From NCBI GenBank assembly GCA_039804025.1, contig JBDRZP010000001.1, positions 1 through 64,000 of the forward strand: 64,000 nucleotides of DNA, given 5' to 3'. A program made the position numbers and the translations under genes. This document shows positions 19,847 through 27,974 of this stretch, one piece after another. The notes under the pieces are model-generated. The model did not search any database and was not told the DNA's origin. It saw nothing but the letters and a program-made list of their open reading frames with translations. This DNA is from a candidate division WOR-3 bacterium (lineage in GTDB: Bacteria; Hydrothermota; Hydrothermia; Hydrothermales; JAJRUZ01). Positions within the stretch are counted from its first letter, which is position 1; each line of letters begins with the position of its first letter.

Positions 19847-21359
19847 CTTCTTTTTTATTTACCTTTTTAAAAATATTCAAAGCTTTATTAACCCATTCAT
19901 CATTCTTCAAAATTCTCTCATATCTACCCTTTTCACCACCCCATACTTCTCCGAGATTAGTATCAAGATAGTAATAAATTGTTTCCTTATCTTTTTCAAG
20001 TTCACCCAAATTTATATCTTTATCTTTTTCCTTAACAAAATTTAAAAATTTTTCAACTTCTTCTTTACCAATTTCTCTTATACCTTTATTTTTAAGATTT
20101 AAAGCATAATCAAAAAATCTCCTTTTCTGTAAAAGTTTTGTAATCTCTTTTGAAATTTTCTGCGGTTTTATAACAATATCAGGTATAACACCATAACCTC
20201 CAACTATTTTTCTTTTCATTTTTAACGTGTAAAAAGTTTCCCCTCCATTTTTCTTCATCTCTCTAATTTCCTCACCAGTTGTGTCTCTTATATCAAATCT
20301 ATGTATTGATCTTCCAGAAGGTAAATAATAAAGACTTGTTGTTAACTTTACACGATAACCTTCATCAAGAGGAAATATCCTCTGCACAGAACCCTTTCCA
20401 AAAGTTGTATCTCCTATAACAAGTGCTCTATCCCAGTCTTGAAGAGCACCGGAAACTATTTCAGAAGCAGAAGCAGAACCTCTATCAACAAAAACAATAA
20501 GTGGAATTTCCTCTGTAAAAGGATCTTCATTTATAGCTTTAAACACCTGTTCAAGGCTCTTATTCCTACCCTTTGTGGATACAATTTCACTTCCTTTTGG
20601 TAAAAAAAGATCTGCAACTTCAACCGCAGCATCAAGAAGACCACCTGGATTTCCTCTTAAATCAAGAATTAATTTTTTTAAGCCCTGTTTTTTAAGATCA
20701 TCAATAGCTTTACTAATTTCTTCTCTTGAAGTATTTGAAAACTCATTTAATTTTATATATCCTATCTCGTTATCAATTTTAGAGTAATAAGGAACAGCAT
20801 TTATTTTTATTATCTCTCTTACAAGTTCAAAATCAAAAGCTTCCTCAATAAAAGGTCTTTTTATTTTTATCTTAACCTTTGTTCCTGGCTCCCCTCTTAA
20901 ATATCTTACAGCCTTCTGTAAAGACCATCCCTTGGTTGACTTACCATCTACCTCTACTATCTGATCTCCTGCTTGAATTCCAGCTCTTGAAGCTGGTGTT
21001 CCCTCAAGTGGTGAAATAACAGTTAAAATTCCATCTTTTATTCCAATCTGAATTCCGATTCCTCCGAATCTTCCTGTTGAATGTATATTCATTTCCTCCC
21101 ACTCCTCAGGTGTCATTAAATCAGAGTATGGATCCAGTTGATGGAGTAGATAATCCATGGATTTTTCAAGAAGAGGAGCAAGATTCTCATCAACTTGATA
21201 TTTCTCATCAAAATATCTTTCCTGGATTAGAGATATAATTTTAGAAAAATTTCGAAGCTCAGTGGTTAAAGATGGTTTTCTTTCTACCTCTCCTCGAGTT
21301 CCTTTCAGAACAAATAAAGGTAAGGTTATTAAAATTAAAGGACCTATTATTTTTTTCAT
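19821..21359 (-). CDS. ctpA: C-terminal processing serine protease (S41) with PDZ domain
   Basis: Signal sequence (MKKIIGPLILITLPLFVL), a PDZ domain (FGGIGIQIGIKDGILTVISP, PASRAGIQAGDQIVEVDG), then the S41 core with catalytic Ser in DRGSASASEIVSGAL and Lys in GDTTFGKGSVQ. A tail-specific periplasmic protease. 512 residues, with an extra ~110 helical residues at the C-terminus after the protease core. GGAGG precedes the ATG. Confidence 0.92.
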   Translation of the reverse strand: MKKIIGPLILITLPLFVLKGTRGEVERKPSLTTELRNFSKIISLIQERYFDEKYQVDENLAPLLEKSMDYLLHQLDPYSDLMTPEEWEEMNIHSTGRFGGIGIQIGIKDGILTVISPLEGTPASRAGIQAGDQIVEVDGKSTKGWSLQKAVRYLRGEPGTKVKIKIKRPFIEEAFDFELVREIIKINAVPYYSKIDNEIGYIKLNEFSNTSREEISKAIDDLKKQGLKKLILDLRGNPGGLLDAAVEVADLFLPKGSEIVSTKGRNKSLEQVFKAINEDPFTEEIPLIVFVDRGSASASEIVSGALQDWDRALVIGDTTFGKGSVQRIFPLDEGYRVKLTTSLYYLPSGRSIHRFDIRDTTGEEIREMKKNGGETFYTLKMKRKIVGGYGVIPDIVIKPQKISKEITKLLQKRRFFDYALNLKNKGIREIGKEEVEKFLNFVKEKDKDINLGELEKDKETIYYYLDTNLGEVWGGEKGRYERILKNDEWVNKALNIFKKVNKKEDVFKYVEK

Positions 21360-21389
21360 TTTTTCCTCCTTTTCAATTTCAATTTTAAG

Positions 21390-22037
21390 CTATAAACTCT
21401 TAATAAGTGAAATAAACTTTCCTTTATCCTTTAATCTTTCTATTACTTTTAAAAAAGCCTTTTTAATTATTTCATCCTCCTTTTCATTTCCGTCTAAAAT
21501 AATTACTCTCTTTTTCGCTCTTTTTGCAATATCAAGGTATCCTTTTCTTACCCTTTTATGAAATTCCATACTTTCTCTTTCAATTCTATCTTTACCTTTA
21601 AGTCTCTTTAAGCTAATTTCAGGATCTATATCTATCAAAAAAGTAACATTAGGTTTTAAACCTGAAGTTGCAATTTTATTGAATCTTTTTATAAGTCTTA
21701 TATTAAGCGATCTTCCATAACCCTGATAGGCAATTGTAGAATCATCAAATCTATCACTAATTACAATTTTACCCTCCCTTAATGCAGGTATTATTTTTTT
21801 TTCAACATGTTCCTTCCTTGATGCCAGAAAAAGAAAAAGTTCTGTCCACGGAGATATTTCCTCAGAATGTAAAAGAATTTCCCTTATTTTTTCACCTACC
21901 TCTGTTCCACCCGGCTCCCATGTGAGCAAAACCGGAAAACCTTTATTTTTTAATTCTTCAAAAAGTCCTTTAGCAAGTGTTGTCTTTCCACTACCCTCAA
22001 TCCCCTCCACTGTAATAAAAAATCCCCACTTACCCAC
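21390..22037 (-). CDS. tmk: Thymidylate kinase
   Basis: Phosphorylates dTMP to dTDP. P-loop VEGIEGSGKTTLAKGL, the DR(Y/F) dTMP-binding motif in SDRFDDSTIAYQGYGR, and a LID segment with KGKDRIERE. 215 residues, normal. It follows ino1 directly with no gap. Confidence 0.95.
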   Translation of the reverse strand: MGKWGFFITVEGIEGSGKTTLAKGLFEELKNKGFPVLLTWEPGGTEVGEKIREILLHSEEISPWTELFLFLASRKEHVEKKIIPALREGKIVISDRFDDSTIAYQGYGRSLNIRLIKRFNKIATSGLKPNVTFLIDIDPEISLKRLKGKDRIERESMEFHKRVRKGYLDIAKRAKKRVIILDGNEKEDEIIKKAFLKVIERLKDKGKFISLIKSL

Positions 22038-23129
22038 TTATTTACTTTTCTTCTTTTTCGTGTATTTTTTTATCCACTCCTCCAGTTTCTTTTTAGCCTG
22101 AAAATCAGGAATCTGTTTTGGTGGAGACTTCATAAAGTAAGCAGAAGGCTCAATAAGAGCACCTTTAAGACCATTATCAAGTCCAAGCTTTGCACATCTC
22201 ACAGCATCAACAATTACTCCTGCTGAATTAGGAGAATCCCAGACTTCAAGTTTTAATTCTATATTTAAAGGAACATCACCAAAGGTTCTTCCTTCAAGCC
22301 TCATATAAGCCCATTTTCTATCCTTTAACCAGGCAACATAATCAGAAGGCCCAATATACACATTCTCTTCACCGATATCATAAGGTAAAAGGGAAGTGAC
22401 AGCACCTGTTTTTGATTTCTTTTTTGATTCAAGTCTTTCCCTTTCAAGCATGTTAAGAAAATCAGTATTACCACCTACATTTAACTGACTTGTTCTTTCA
22501 AGTTTAACTCCTCTATCTATAAAAAGTTGAACAAGTGTCCTGTGAACAATAGTTGCACCAACTTGAGATTTTACATCATCACCTATTACAGGAAGACCTG
22601 CCTCTTCAAATCTTCTCTGCCAGTAAGGTTCCCTTGCTATGAAAACAGGAATTCCATTTACAAAAGCACATCCTGCTTTCAATACCTGTTCAACATACCA
22701 TTTTGTTGCTTCTTCACTTCCAACTGGAAGAAAATTAACAACCACATCAGTTTTAGTTTCTCTCAATAATCTAACAATATCAGCAGTTTCTCCTGGTGCT
22801 TTCTCAATAATTTGTGAAAGATATTTTCCCAGTCCATCGTGAGTCATTCCTCTAACAACTGGTACATTTAATTTAGGAACATCACAGAATTTATATGTAT
22901 TATTGGGATATGTATAAATTGCTTCTGCTAAATCTTTTCCAACTTTGTTTTTATCAATATCAATGCCAAGGGTAAATTCAATATCCCCTATATGATATCC
23001 ACCGAGAACCACATGCATAATACCGGGTATAAAATCATCTTCCTTTGAATTTTTATAATAATAAACACCTTGAACAAAGGATGAAGCACAGTTTCCAACT
23101 CCTATTATAGCAACCCTTACTTTACCCAT
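22038..23129 (-). CDS. ino1: Inositol-3-phosphate synthase
   Basis: Converts glucose-6-phosphate to inositol-3-phosphate using NAD. The N-terminal Rossmann motif is [12 protein letters not shown], and the catalytic region contains [12 protein letters not shown] and SQVGAT. At 363 residues it is the short form found in archaea and actinobacteria rather than the ~530-residue eukaryotic enzyme. The gene upstream (23167-23742) is a CDP-alcohol phosphatidyltransferase, so the pair likely makes an inositol phospholipid. A T-arm-like hairpin lies 22 bases before its start. Confidence 0.95.
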   Translation of the reverse strand: MGKVRVAIIGVGNCASSFVQGVYYYKNSKEDDFIPGIMHVVLGGYHIGDIEFTLGIDIDKNKVGKDLAEAIYTYPNNTYKFCDVPKLNVPVVRGMTHDGLGKYLSQIIEKAPGETADIVRLLRETKTDVVVNFLPVGSEEATKWYVEQVLKAGCAFVNGIPVFIAREPYWQRRFEEAGLPVIGDDVKSQVGATIVHRTLVQLFIDRGVKLERTSQLNVGGNTDFLNMLERERLESKKKSKTGAVTSLLPYDIGEENVYIGPSDYVAWLKDRKWAYMRLEGRTFGDVPLNIELKLEVWDSPNSAGVIVDAVRCAKLGLDNGLKGALIEPSAYFMKSPPKQIPDFQAKKKLEEWIKKYTKKKKSK

Positions 23130-23151
23130 AATTAACTCCTTTTAATTAATG

Positions 23152-23168
23152 AAGGGGGTTGAACCCTC
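23152..23168 (-). promoter_or_regulatory. T-arm-like hairpin before ino1
   Basis: On the minus strand GAGGG-TTCAACC-CCCTT forms a 5-bp stem (one G-U) with a 7-base loop. It begins at the stop codon of the upstream gene and is followed by ATTAATTAAAAGGAG and the ino1 ATG 22 bases on. Same design and distance as the elements before thi4 and etfB. Confidence 0.55.
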
Positions 23169-23742
23169 AATTTTTTTCCATAATTTTATAAGCATATAAA
23201 ATCCTTCTTAAAAAAGTTAATACAACCAAAATTAAAAATAATATTAAAAGATAAAAAAATACTTTTTTTCCTGTTAAAGAAGAAAATGCAATAAAAACAA
23301 TTCTTTCCTCCCTTTCCATCGGACCTACTCTTATTGAGTGAGAAAGACCTTCAGCCCTTGCTCTTGTATAAGAAATTAAAAAAGAAAATAAAAAGGAAAA
23401 AAAAAGAATAAGCACTTTCATTATTTCTTCTCTGTAAAAGTATATAAGAGAAGAAAAAATTATACCTTCATGAATTCTATCTGTCACTGAATCAATAAAA
23501 GCACCAAATTTAGTAGTAGAATTCCTATATCGTGCAAGAGCTCCATCTAATGTATCAAATAGAGAAAATATTATTAATAAAATACCTGCCAAAAGGAAAT
23601 TACCTTTTATATAAAAAAAAGCAGGTATTAGAGAAAAAACTAACCCTGAAAAAGTTAAATGAATTGGTTTTATTCCCAATTTATTCATTAAATAAAGCAA
23701 AGGAATTATTGATTTTTCAAATATAATTTTTAATTTTTTCAT
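23167..23742 (-). CDS. CDP-alcohol phosphatidyltransferase (probable inositol-phosphate lipid synthase)
   Basis: Integral membrane enzyme with the complete signature D-x2-D-G-x2-A-R-x8-G-x3-D-x3-D (starting at DTLDGALAR) and about five further hydrophobic segments. The family moves a phosphatidyl group from CDP-diacylglycerol (or archaeal equivalent) to an alcohol. Being immediately upstream of ino1, inositol-1/3-phosphate is the likely acceptor, giving phosphatidylinositol phosphate, as in actinobacteria and archaea. The acceptor is inferred from context only. ATGA overlap with rsmI. Confidence 0.82.
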   Translation of the reverse strand: MKKLKIIFEKSIIPLLYLMNKLGIKPIHLTFSGLVFSLIPAFFYIKGNFLLAGILLIIFSLFDTLDGALARYRNSTTKFGAFIDSVTDRIHEGIIFSSLIYFYREEIMKVLILFFSFLFSFLISYTRARAEGLSHSIRVGPMEREERIVFIAFSSLTGKKVFFYLLILFLILVVLTFLRRILYAYKIMEKN

Positions 23743-24416
23743 TCTTTTTCCCCTTCTATTACAAGGGTAAACTCCCCTTTTTTATTTTTAACCCATTCAA
23801 TCGCTTTCTCAATTGGTCCATAAATATACTCCTCAAATTTTTTTGTCATTTCCCTTATTAAAAAAACTTTCTTACTAACTCCTAAAATTTCTTTTAATTC
23901 TCCAAGAATTTTCTCTATATTGTGAGGTGATAAATAAAAAACAATTGTTCTTTTCTCCTCTTTTAGAGAAGAAAATAATTTTTTTCTTTTAGATTCCTTT
24001 TTTGGTGGAAATCCAAGAAACAAAAAATTATCACCATCCATACCTGAAACTGACAAAGAGGAGGTTAAGGCTGATGGTCCAGGAATAGGTGTAACTTTTA
24101 TATTTTCTTCATGACATCTTCTTACAAGATATGTGCCTGGATCACATATACCTGGTGTTCCATTTTCTGAAACAAGGGAAATTTTTTTTCCTTCTTTTAA
24201 TATATTTATAATAAATTCAGTCCTTTTTTTTTCCTGACCTTTAAATAATGCAAAAAGTTTTTTCTTAATATCGTATTTGTTAAGTAAGATAAGTGTTTTC
24301 CGTGTATCTTCACATACAATTAAATCTGAATCCTTTAACACCTTTATAGCCCTAAAGGTAATATCTTCAAGATTTCCAATGGGTGTTGCCACAACGAATA
24401 ATTCTCCTTTATCCAT
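23739..24416 (-). CDS. rsmI: 16S rRNA (cytidine1402-2'-O)-methyltransferase RsmI
   Basis: Tetrapyrrole-methylase fold protein with LFVVATPIGNLEDITFRA, CEDTRKT, the SAM-site VSENGTPGICDPG (usually SDAGTP) and PGPSALTSSLSVSG. It 2'-O-methylates C1402 in the decoding centre. At 225 residues it is shorter than the typical ~280, missing the C-terminal helical extension. First gene of the minus operon that runs to 14501. Confidence 0.92.
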   Translation of the reverse strand: MDKGELFVVATPIGNLEDITFRAIKVLKDSDLIVCEDTRKTLILLNKYDIKKKLFALFKGQEKKRTEFIINILKEGKKISLVSENGTPGICDPGTYLVRRCHEENIKVTPIPGPSALTSSLSVSGMDGDNFLFLGFPPKKESKRKKLFSSLKEEKRTIVFYLSPHNIEKILGELKEILGVSKKVFLIREMTKKFEEYIYGPIEKAIEWVKNKKGEFTLVIEGEKE

Positions 24417-24421
24417 CTTTT

Positions 24422-24427
24422 ATTATA
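24422..24427 (-). promoter_or_regulatory. Predicted -10 (TATAAT) before rsmI, leaderless
   Basis: A perfect TATAAT on the minus strand ends only 5 bases before the rsmI ATG (24416). The -35 17 bases upstream is weak (TTAAAT, 24445-24450). If used, the transcript would start at or next to the start codon. No ribosome binding site is visible. Confidence 0.45.
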
Positions 24428-24452
24428 AAAAAATAAAGAGCGATATTTAAAT

Positions 24453-24481
24453 TTGAAATTTAATTTTTTTTTACTTATTAT
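24453..24481 (+). promoter_or_regulatory. Predicted sigma-70-type promoter of speD operon
   Basis: TTGAAA (24453-24458), 17-base spacer, TATTAT (24476-24481). Predicted transcription start near 24488, giving a leader of about 38 bases that contains a T-arm-like hairpin. It is divergent from the rsmI promoter. Confidence 0.5.
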
Positions 24482-24496
24482 TAATATACTTTAAAA

Positions 24497-24509
24497 TGGT
24501 TCAAATCCA
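24497..24509 (+). promoter_or_regulatory. T-arm-like element before speD
   Basis: TGG-TTCAAAT-CCA: only a 3-bp stem, but the loop is identical to a tRNA T-loop, 18 bases before the speD ATG. Weaker than the copies at thi4, ino1 and etfB. Confidence 0.35.
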
Positions 24510-24526
24510 AATAATTTATTAAAAAA

Positions 24527-25312
24527 ATGAAACCTGTCGGAGAACACTACATAGTAGAAGCTTCAGGTTGTGACCCACAGATAATCGGGAATGTGGAAAA
24601 AATGCAGGAAATTTTAGTTAATGCAGCCCATAAAGCAAATGTCAAAATATGGGCTGTATCTTTTCACAGGTTCCCTCCTCAGGGTGTATCTGGTGTTATT
24701 GTAATTTCAGAGTCCCACATTTCTGTTCATACATGGCCTGAATATGGTTATGTTGCTCTTGATATATATACCTGTGGTGAACATTCAAACCCTGAGGAAG
24801 CTGTTAACTTTGCTCTTCAGGAATTTAAAGCAGAAAATGTTCATATAAGTGAAATAACAAGAGGACTTGAAGAGGGAGACAGAATTTTTTTTCATTCAAT
24901 AATTACATGGGAAGAGGAACTCACGCATTATAGAAAGAAACTCAAACAGGAGAGTTTTTTAAAAATGGTAAAGAATTTAATCTCTGAAAATGAAAAAGAT
25001 AAAATTGAAAAAATTTTGAACCTTTTAGGGGAAACTTTTGAAGAGTATTCCTTTATAGGTATTTACAAAAAAGACAAACTATTATATTCGGTTAATAAAA
25101 AGAACAAAAAGGATAGAAGAGACAGAAAAAATCCAAGTATTCATTCTGAAATTCAATTTCCTCTTTATAAAAACAGCCAAGAATTAGGCAAGTTAGTGAT
25201 AAGAACAAGCTCAAAAGATGGTTTTAAAGAAGAAGATGAATTTTTTTTAAAAAAGGTTTCTCTTTTGATTGAAGAAAATTTAGATGGAGGTAAACAAAAT
25301 GAAAAAAATTAG
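24527..25312 (+). CDS. speD: S-adenosylmethionine decarboxylase fused to a GAF-like domain
   Basis: Residues 1-~130 are a complete bacterial/archaeal class 1B SpeD: self-cleavage at E62-S63 (ISESHISVHTWPEYGY), catalytic H68 and C83, the same numbering as the Thermotoga enzyme. It makes decarboxylated SAM for spermidine synthesis. Normal proteins of this class stop near residue 130; here another ~130 residues follow: a helical linker, then a segment (165-252) with a GAF-like pattern (FIGIYKKDKLLYSV, EIQFPLYKN, LGKLVIRTSS, FKEEDEFFLKKVSLLIEENL). A fused regulatory domain is plausible. No good ribosome binding site is seen; the next gene overlaps by 14 bases. No speE is in the window. Confidence 0.9.
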   Translation: MKPVGEHYIVEASGCDPQIIGNVEKMQEILVNAAHKANVKIWAVSFHRFPPQGVSGVIVISESHISVHTWPEYGYVALDIYTCGEHSNPEEAVNFALQEFKAENVHISEITRGLEEGDRIFFHSIITWEEELTHYRKKLKQESFLKMVKNLISENEKDKIEKILNLLGETFEEYSFIGIYKKDKLLYSVNKKNKKDRRDRKNPSIHSEIQFPLYKNSQELGKLVIRTSSKDGFKEEDEFFLKKVSLLIEENLDGGKQNEKN

Positions 25313-25775
25313 CCTTATATTTTTACTCTTTTTCTTCTCCTGTTCTGGAACATCTAAAAATAAAGTTCCATCTTTTACTTTAAGAACTATTGATGGAGAG
25401 ACTTTCAATATTGATGAACATATTGGGAAAAAAGTTATCATAATTGATTTCTGGGCAACATGGTGTCCTCCCTGCAGGGCAGAAATTCCTGGATTTGTAA
25501 GATTATATAGTAAGTACAGAGAAAAAGGAGTTCTAATAGTTGGAATATCTCTTGATAGGGGTGGAAATGCAGAAGAACTTGTAAAAAATTTTGCAAGAGA
25601 ATTCGGAATAAATTATCCTTTAATGATGGGAACAGAGGAAGTTGAGAAAAAATTTGGAGGTATCGTTGCAATACCCACTACTTTTATAGTTAATAAAAAA
25701 GGAGAAATAATTGAAAAAATAGTGGGTTACAGAGATGAAAGTTTTTTTGAAAAAAAGATTAGAGAAAATTTATAG
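25299..25775 (+). CDS. TlpA/ResA-like thioredoxin-fold lipoprotein
   Basis: I use the ATG at 25299, with GGAGG eight bases upstream, rather than an earlier in-frame ATG at 25284. The N-terminus KKISLIFLLFFFSCSG is a lipoprotein signal with lipobox Cys. The thioredoxin fold contains WATWCPPCRAE (C-P-P-C) and the cis-Pro loop AIPTTFI. A membrane-attached reducing or disulfide-exchange protein outside the cytoplasm. 158 residues. Confidence 0.88.
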   Translation: MKKISLIFLLFFFSCSGTSKNKVPSFTLRTIDGETFNIDEHIGKKVIIIDFWATWCPPCRAEIPGFVRLYSKYREKGVLIVGISLDRGGNAEELVKNFAREFGINYPLMMGTEEVEKKFGGIVAIPTTFIVNKKGEIIEKIVGYRDESFFEKKIRENL

Positions 25776-25778
25776 ATA

Positions 25779-26714
25779 ATGGATAAATTAAAAATTCTAA
25801 GTGGTAATGCTTCATCTGAATTAAGTGAAAAAATCTGTAAGAACTTGGGTATTGAAAGAGCTGATGTTGAAGTTTCCAGATTCTCTGATGGTGAGATAAG
25901 AATTCAAATTAAAGAAAATATAAGGGGATGCGATGTGTTTATAGTCCAGTCTACACATCCCCCTTCTGATAACCTGATGGAGCTTCTTCTTTTAATTGAT
26001 GCAGCAGTCCGAGCATCAGCAAAAAGAATTACAGCAGTTATTCCTTACTTTGGATATGCAAGACAGGATAGGAAAGATGCACCGAGAGTTCCTATTTCTG
26101 CAAAGCTTGTAGCAAATTTAATTCAAACTGCAGGAGCAAACAGGGTTTTAACATGTGATTTACATTCTGATCAGATTCAGGGATTTTTTGACATTCCAGT
26201 GGATAATCTTTATGCTTTCCCGGTTTTCAGGGATTTTTTAGGAATTTTACCCAGTGATAAATTCATGGTTATATCACCTGATGTAGGCGGAACAAACAGG
26301 GCAAGGGCTTTTGCCAAAAGACTTGGAAATTTACCACTTGCTCTTGTTGACAAAAGAAGACCAGCACCAAATTTAGCAGAAGTTATAAACATAATTGGAG
26401 AAGTAAAAGATAAAAATTTGCTTATAGTGGATGACCTTATAGATACAGGAAGAACTGTTGCAAATGGAGCTCTCATTTTAAAGGAAAAAGGTGCAAAGAG
26501 TATATGGGTTTGTGCAACTCATGGACTCTTTTCAGGGAATTGTAAAGAAGTTCTTGATTCATCCCCTATTGAAAAAGTGATTGTAACAAACACAATACCA
26601 ATACCACCTCATAAAAGATTTAAAAAACTTGAAGTACTTGATATTTCAAATTTACTTGCAGAGGCTATTAAAAGAATTCATGAAGAAGTTTCAATAAGTG
26701 AACTTTTCGTATAA
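25779..26714 (+). CDS. prs: Ribose-phosphate pyrophosphokinase
   Basis: Makes PRPP from ribose-5-phosphate and ATP. Class I enzyme motifs: FSDGEIRIQIKENIRG, DLHSDQIQGFFDIPVDNL, the flexible-loop KRRPAPN, and the PRPP-binding VDDLIDTGRTV. 311 residues, typical. It sits directly before rplY, as prs-rplY-pth is a frequent bacterial order. Confidence 0.96.
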   Translation: MDKLKILSGNASSELSEKICKNLGIERADVEVSRFSDGEIRIQIKENIRGCDVFIVQSTHPPSDNLMELLLLIDAAVRASAKRITAVIPYFGYARQDRKDAPRVPISAKLVANLIQTAGANRVLTCDLHSDQIQGFFDIPVDNLYAFPVFRDFLGILPSDKFMVISPDVGGTNRARAFAKRLGNLPLALVDKRRPAPNLAEVINIIGEVKDKNLLIVDDLIDTGRTVANGALILKEKGAKSIWVCATHGLFSGNCKEVLDSSPIEKVIVTNTIPIPPHKRFKKLEVLDISNLLAEAIKRIHEEVSISELFV

Positions 26715-26727
26715 AAAAGGAGGAAAA

Positions 26728-27375
26728 ATGAAAAAAATTAAATTAAAGGCACAATTAAGAGAAAAAACAGGAACAAGAGAATCAAGAAGGTTAAGAAAAA
26801 AAGGATTTGTAACTATCGAACTGTATGGTGCGAAAGAGGAAAATGTTCATCTTGTAATAGAAAGAAAAAACTTTGAGAAAATCTGGCATGAAATTCATGG
26901 AGAAACTGTAATTTTTGAAATTGAATTTGACAATAAAAAAGTGAATTCTGTTATAAAGGAAATACAGAGAGATGTCCTTTATGGTTATCCAATTCATATT
27001 GATTTTCAGGTATTACATGAAAAAGAAGAAATTACTGTTCCTGTTCCTGTTATTCTAAAAGGAGAAGCAAAAGGAGTCAAACTTGGTGGAATACTTGAAC
27101 ACTTTATTCATCAGTTGCATGTGAAAACAGTTCCATCCAAAATTCCAGGACATATTGAAATTGATATATCTGATTTAAACATGGGTGACAGTATTCATGT
27201 TAAGGATATAAAACTTGAGAAAGGAATAAAAATTTTAGAACACCCTGAAGATACAATCTGTACAATAGCCCATCCAAAGGGAATAGAAATTACAGTTCAA
27301 GAACCAATTCTCCCTGAGATAAGCGAAGAAAAAGAAAGTGAGAAAAAAGTTGAAGAAAAGAAGAAAGAGGAGTGA
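26728..27375 (+). CDS. rplY: Ribosomal protein bL25 (CTC/TL5 form)
   Basis: The start is the ATG at 26728, preceded by AAGGAGG; the frame extends 10 codons further into prs but lacks a ribosome site there. An N-terminal 5S-rRNA-binding L25 domain (LKAQLREKTGTRESRRLRKKG) is followed by the C-terminal TL5 beta domain and a Lys/Glu-rich tail. 215 residues. Confidence 0.94.
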   Translation: MKKIKLKAQLREKTGTRESRRLRKKGFVTIELYGAKEENVHLVIERKNFEKIWHEIHGETVIFEIEFDNKKVNSVIKEIQRDVLYGYPIHIDFQVLHEKEEITVPVPVILKGEAKGVKLGGILEHFIHQLHVKTVPSKIPGHIEIDISDLNMGDSIHVKDIKLEKGIKILEHPEDTICTIAHPKGIEITVQEPILPEISEEKESEKKVEEKKKEE

Positions 27376-27974
27376 CAAAATTTTTTTTATTCGGACTTGG
27401 GAATCCTGGTAAAAAATATATAAATACAAGACATAACGTTGGATACAGGTTTATAAGTTATTTTTTTAGAGACAAAAATTTTAAGCCTGGTAAAGGAAAT
27501 TTTTTTTATGCGGAAAATCCACCTTTTATTGGTATTTTACCATCTCTTTACATGAATGAAAATGGCAAAATTATTTTAGAATTAAAGGAAATTTTCAATA
27601 TTAATCTTTTTAATTTAATTTTATTTCTTGATGATTTAAACTTACCCTTTGGAGCTATCAGATTCAGAGTCAAGGGTTCGGATGGTGGGCATAAGGGATT
27701 AAAATCCTGTATATATTATGCAGAAACCGAGGAAATAAAAAGGTTGAGAATAGGTATAGGTTTTAATTATAATATTGAAGCAGAAAAATATGTTTTAGAA
27801 GATTTTAAGGAGGAAGAAATTAATATTTTAGTTAATAAGGTTTTTCCCTATATAGAAGAGGGGATTTATAAATTTTTAAAAGATGGTGATATTAATAATT
27901 TTGAAAATTATATAAACAATTACCCATGGAGAGAAAGGGTTCAAATCCCCTATAAAAATGAAAAAGAAAAATGA
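27372..27974 (+). CDS. pth: Peptidyl-tRNA hydrolase
   Basis: Recycles peptidyl-tRNA. GLGNPGKKYINTRHNVGY contains the catalytic His and substrate Asn, and the second signature is DDLNLPFGAIRFRVKGSDGG. It starts at GTG 27372 overlapping the rplY stop. The last ~18 residues (after ENYINN) are a basic tail encoded across a T-arm-like sequence and may not belong to the conserved fold. Confidence 0.94.
   Translation: MTKFFLFGLGNPGKKYINTRHNVGYRFISYFFRDKNFKPGKGNFFYAENPPFIGILPSLYMNENGKIILELKEIFNINLFNLILFLDDLNLPFGAIRFRVKGSDGGHKGLKSCIYYAETEEIKRLRIGIGFNYNIEAEKYVLEDFKEEEINILVNKVFPYIEEGIYKFLKDGDINNFENYINNYPWRERVQIPYKNEKEK
27937..27949 (+). promoter_or_regulatory. T-arm-like element in pth 3' end, before hppA
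   Basis: GGG-TTCAAAT-CCC, a 13-base sequence identical to the T arm of the tRNA-Ser in this window and to the thi4 leader. It lies in the last codons of pth, 22 bases before the hppA ATG. Confidence 0.45.
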
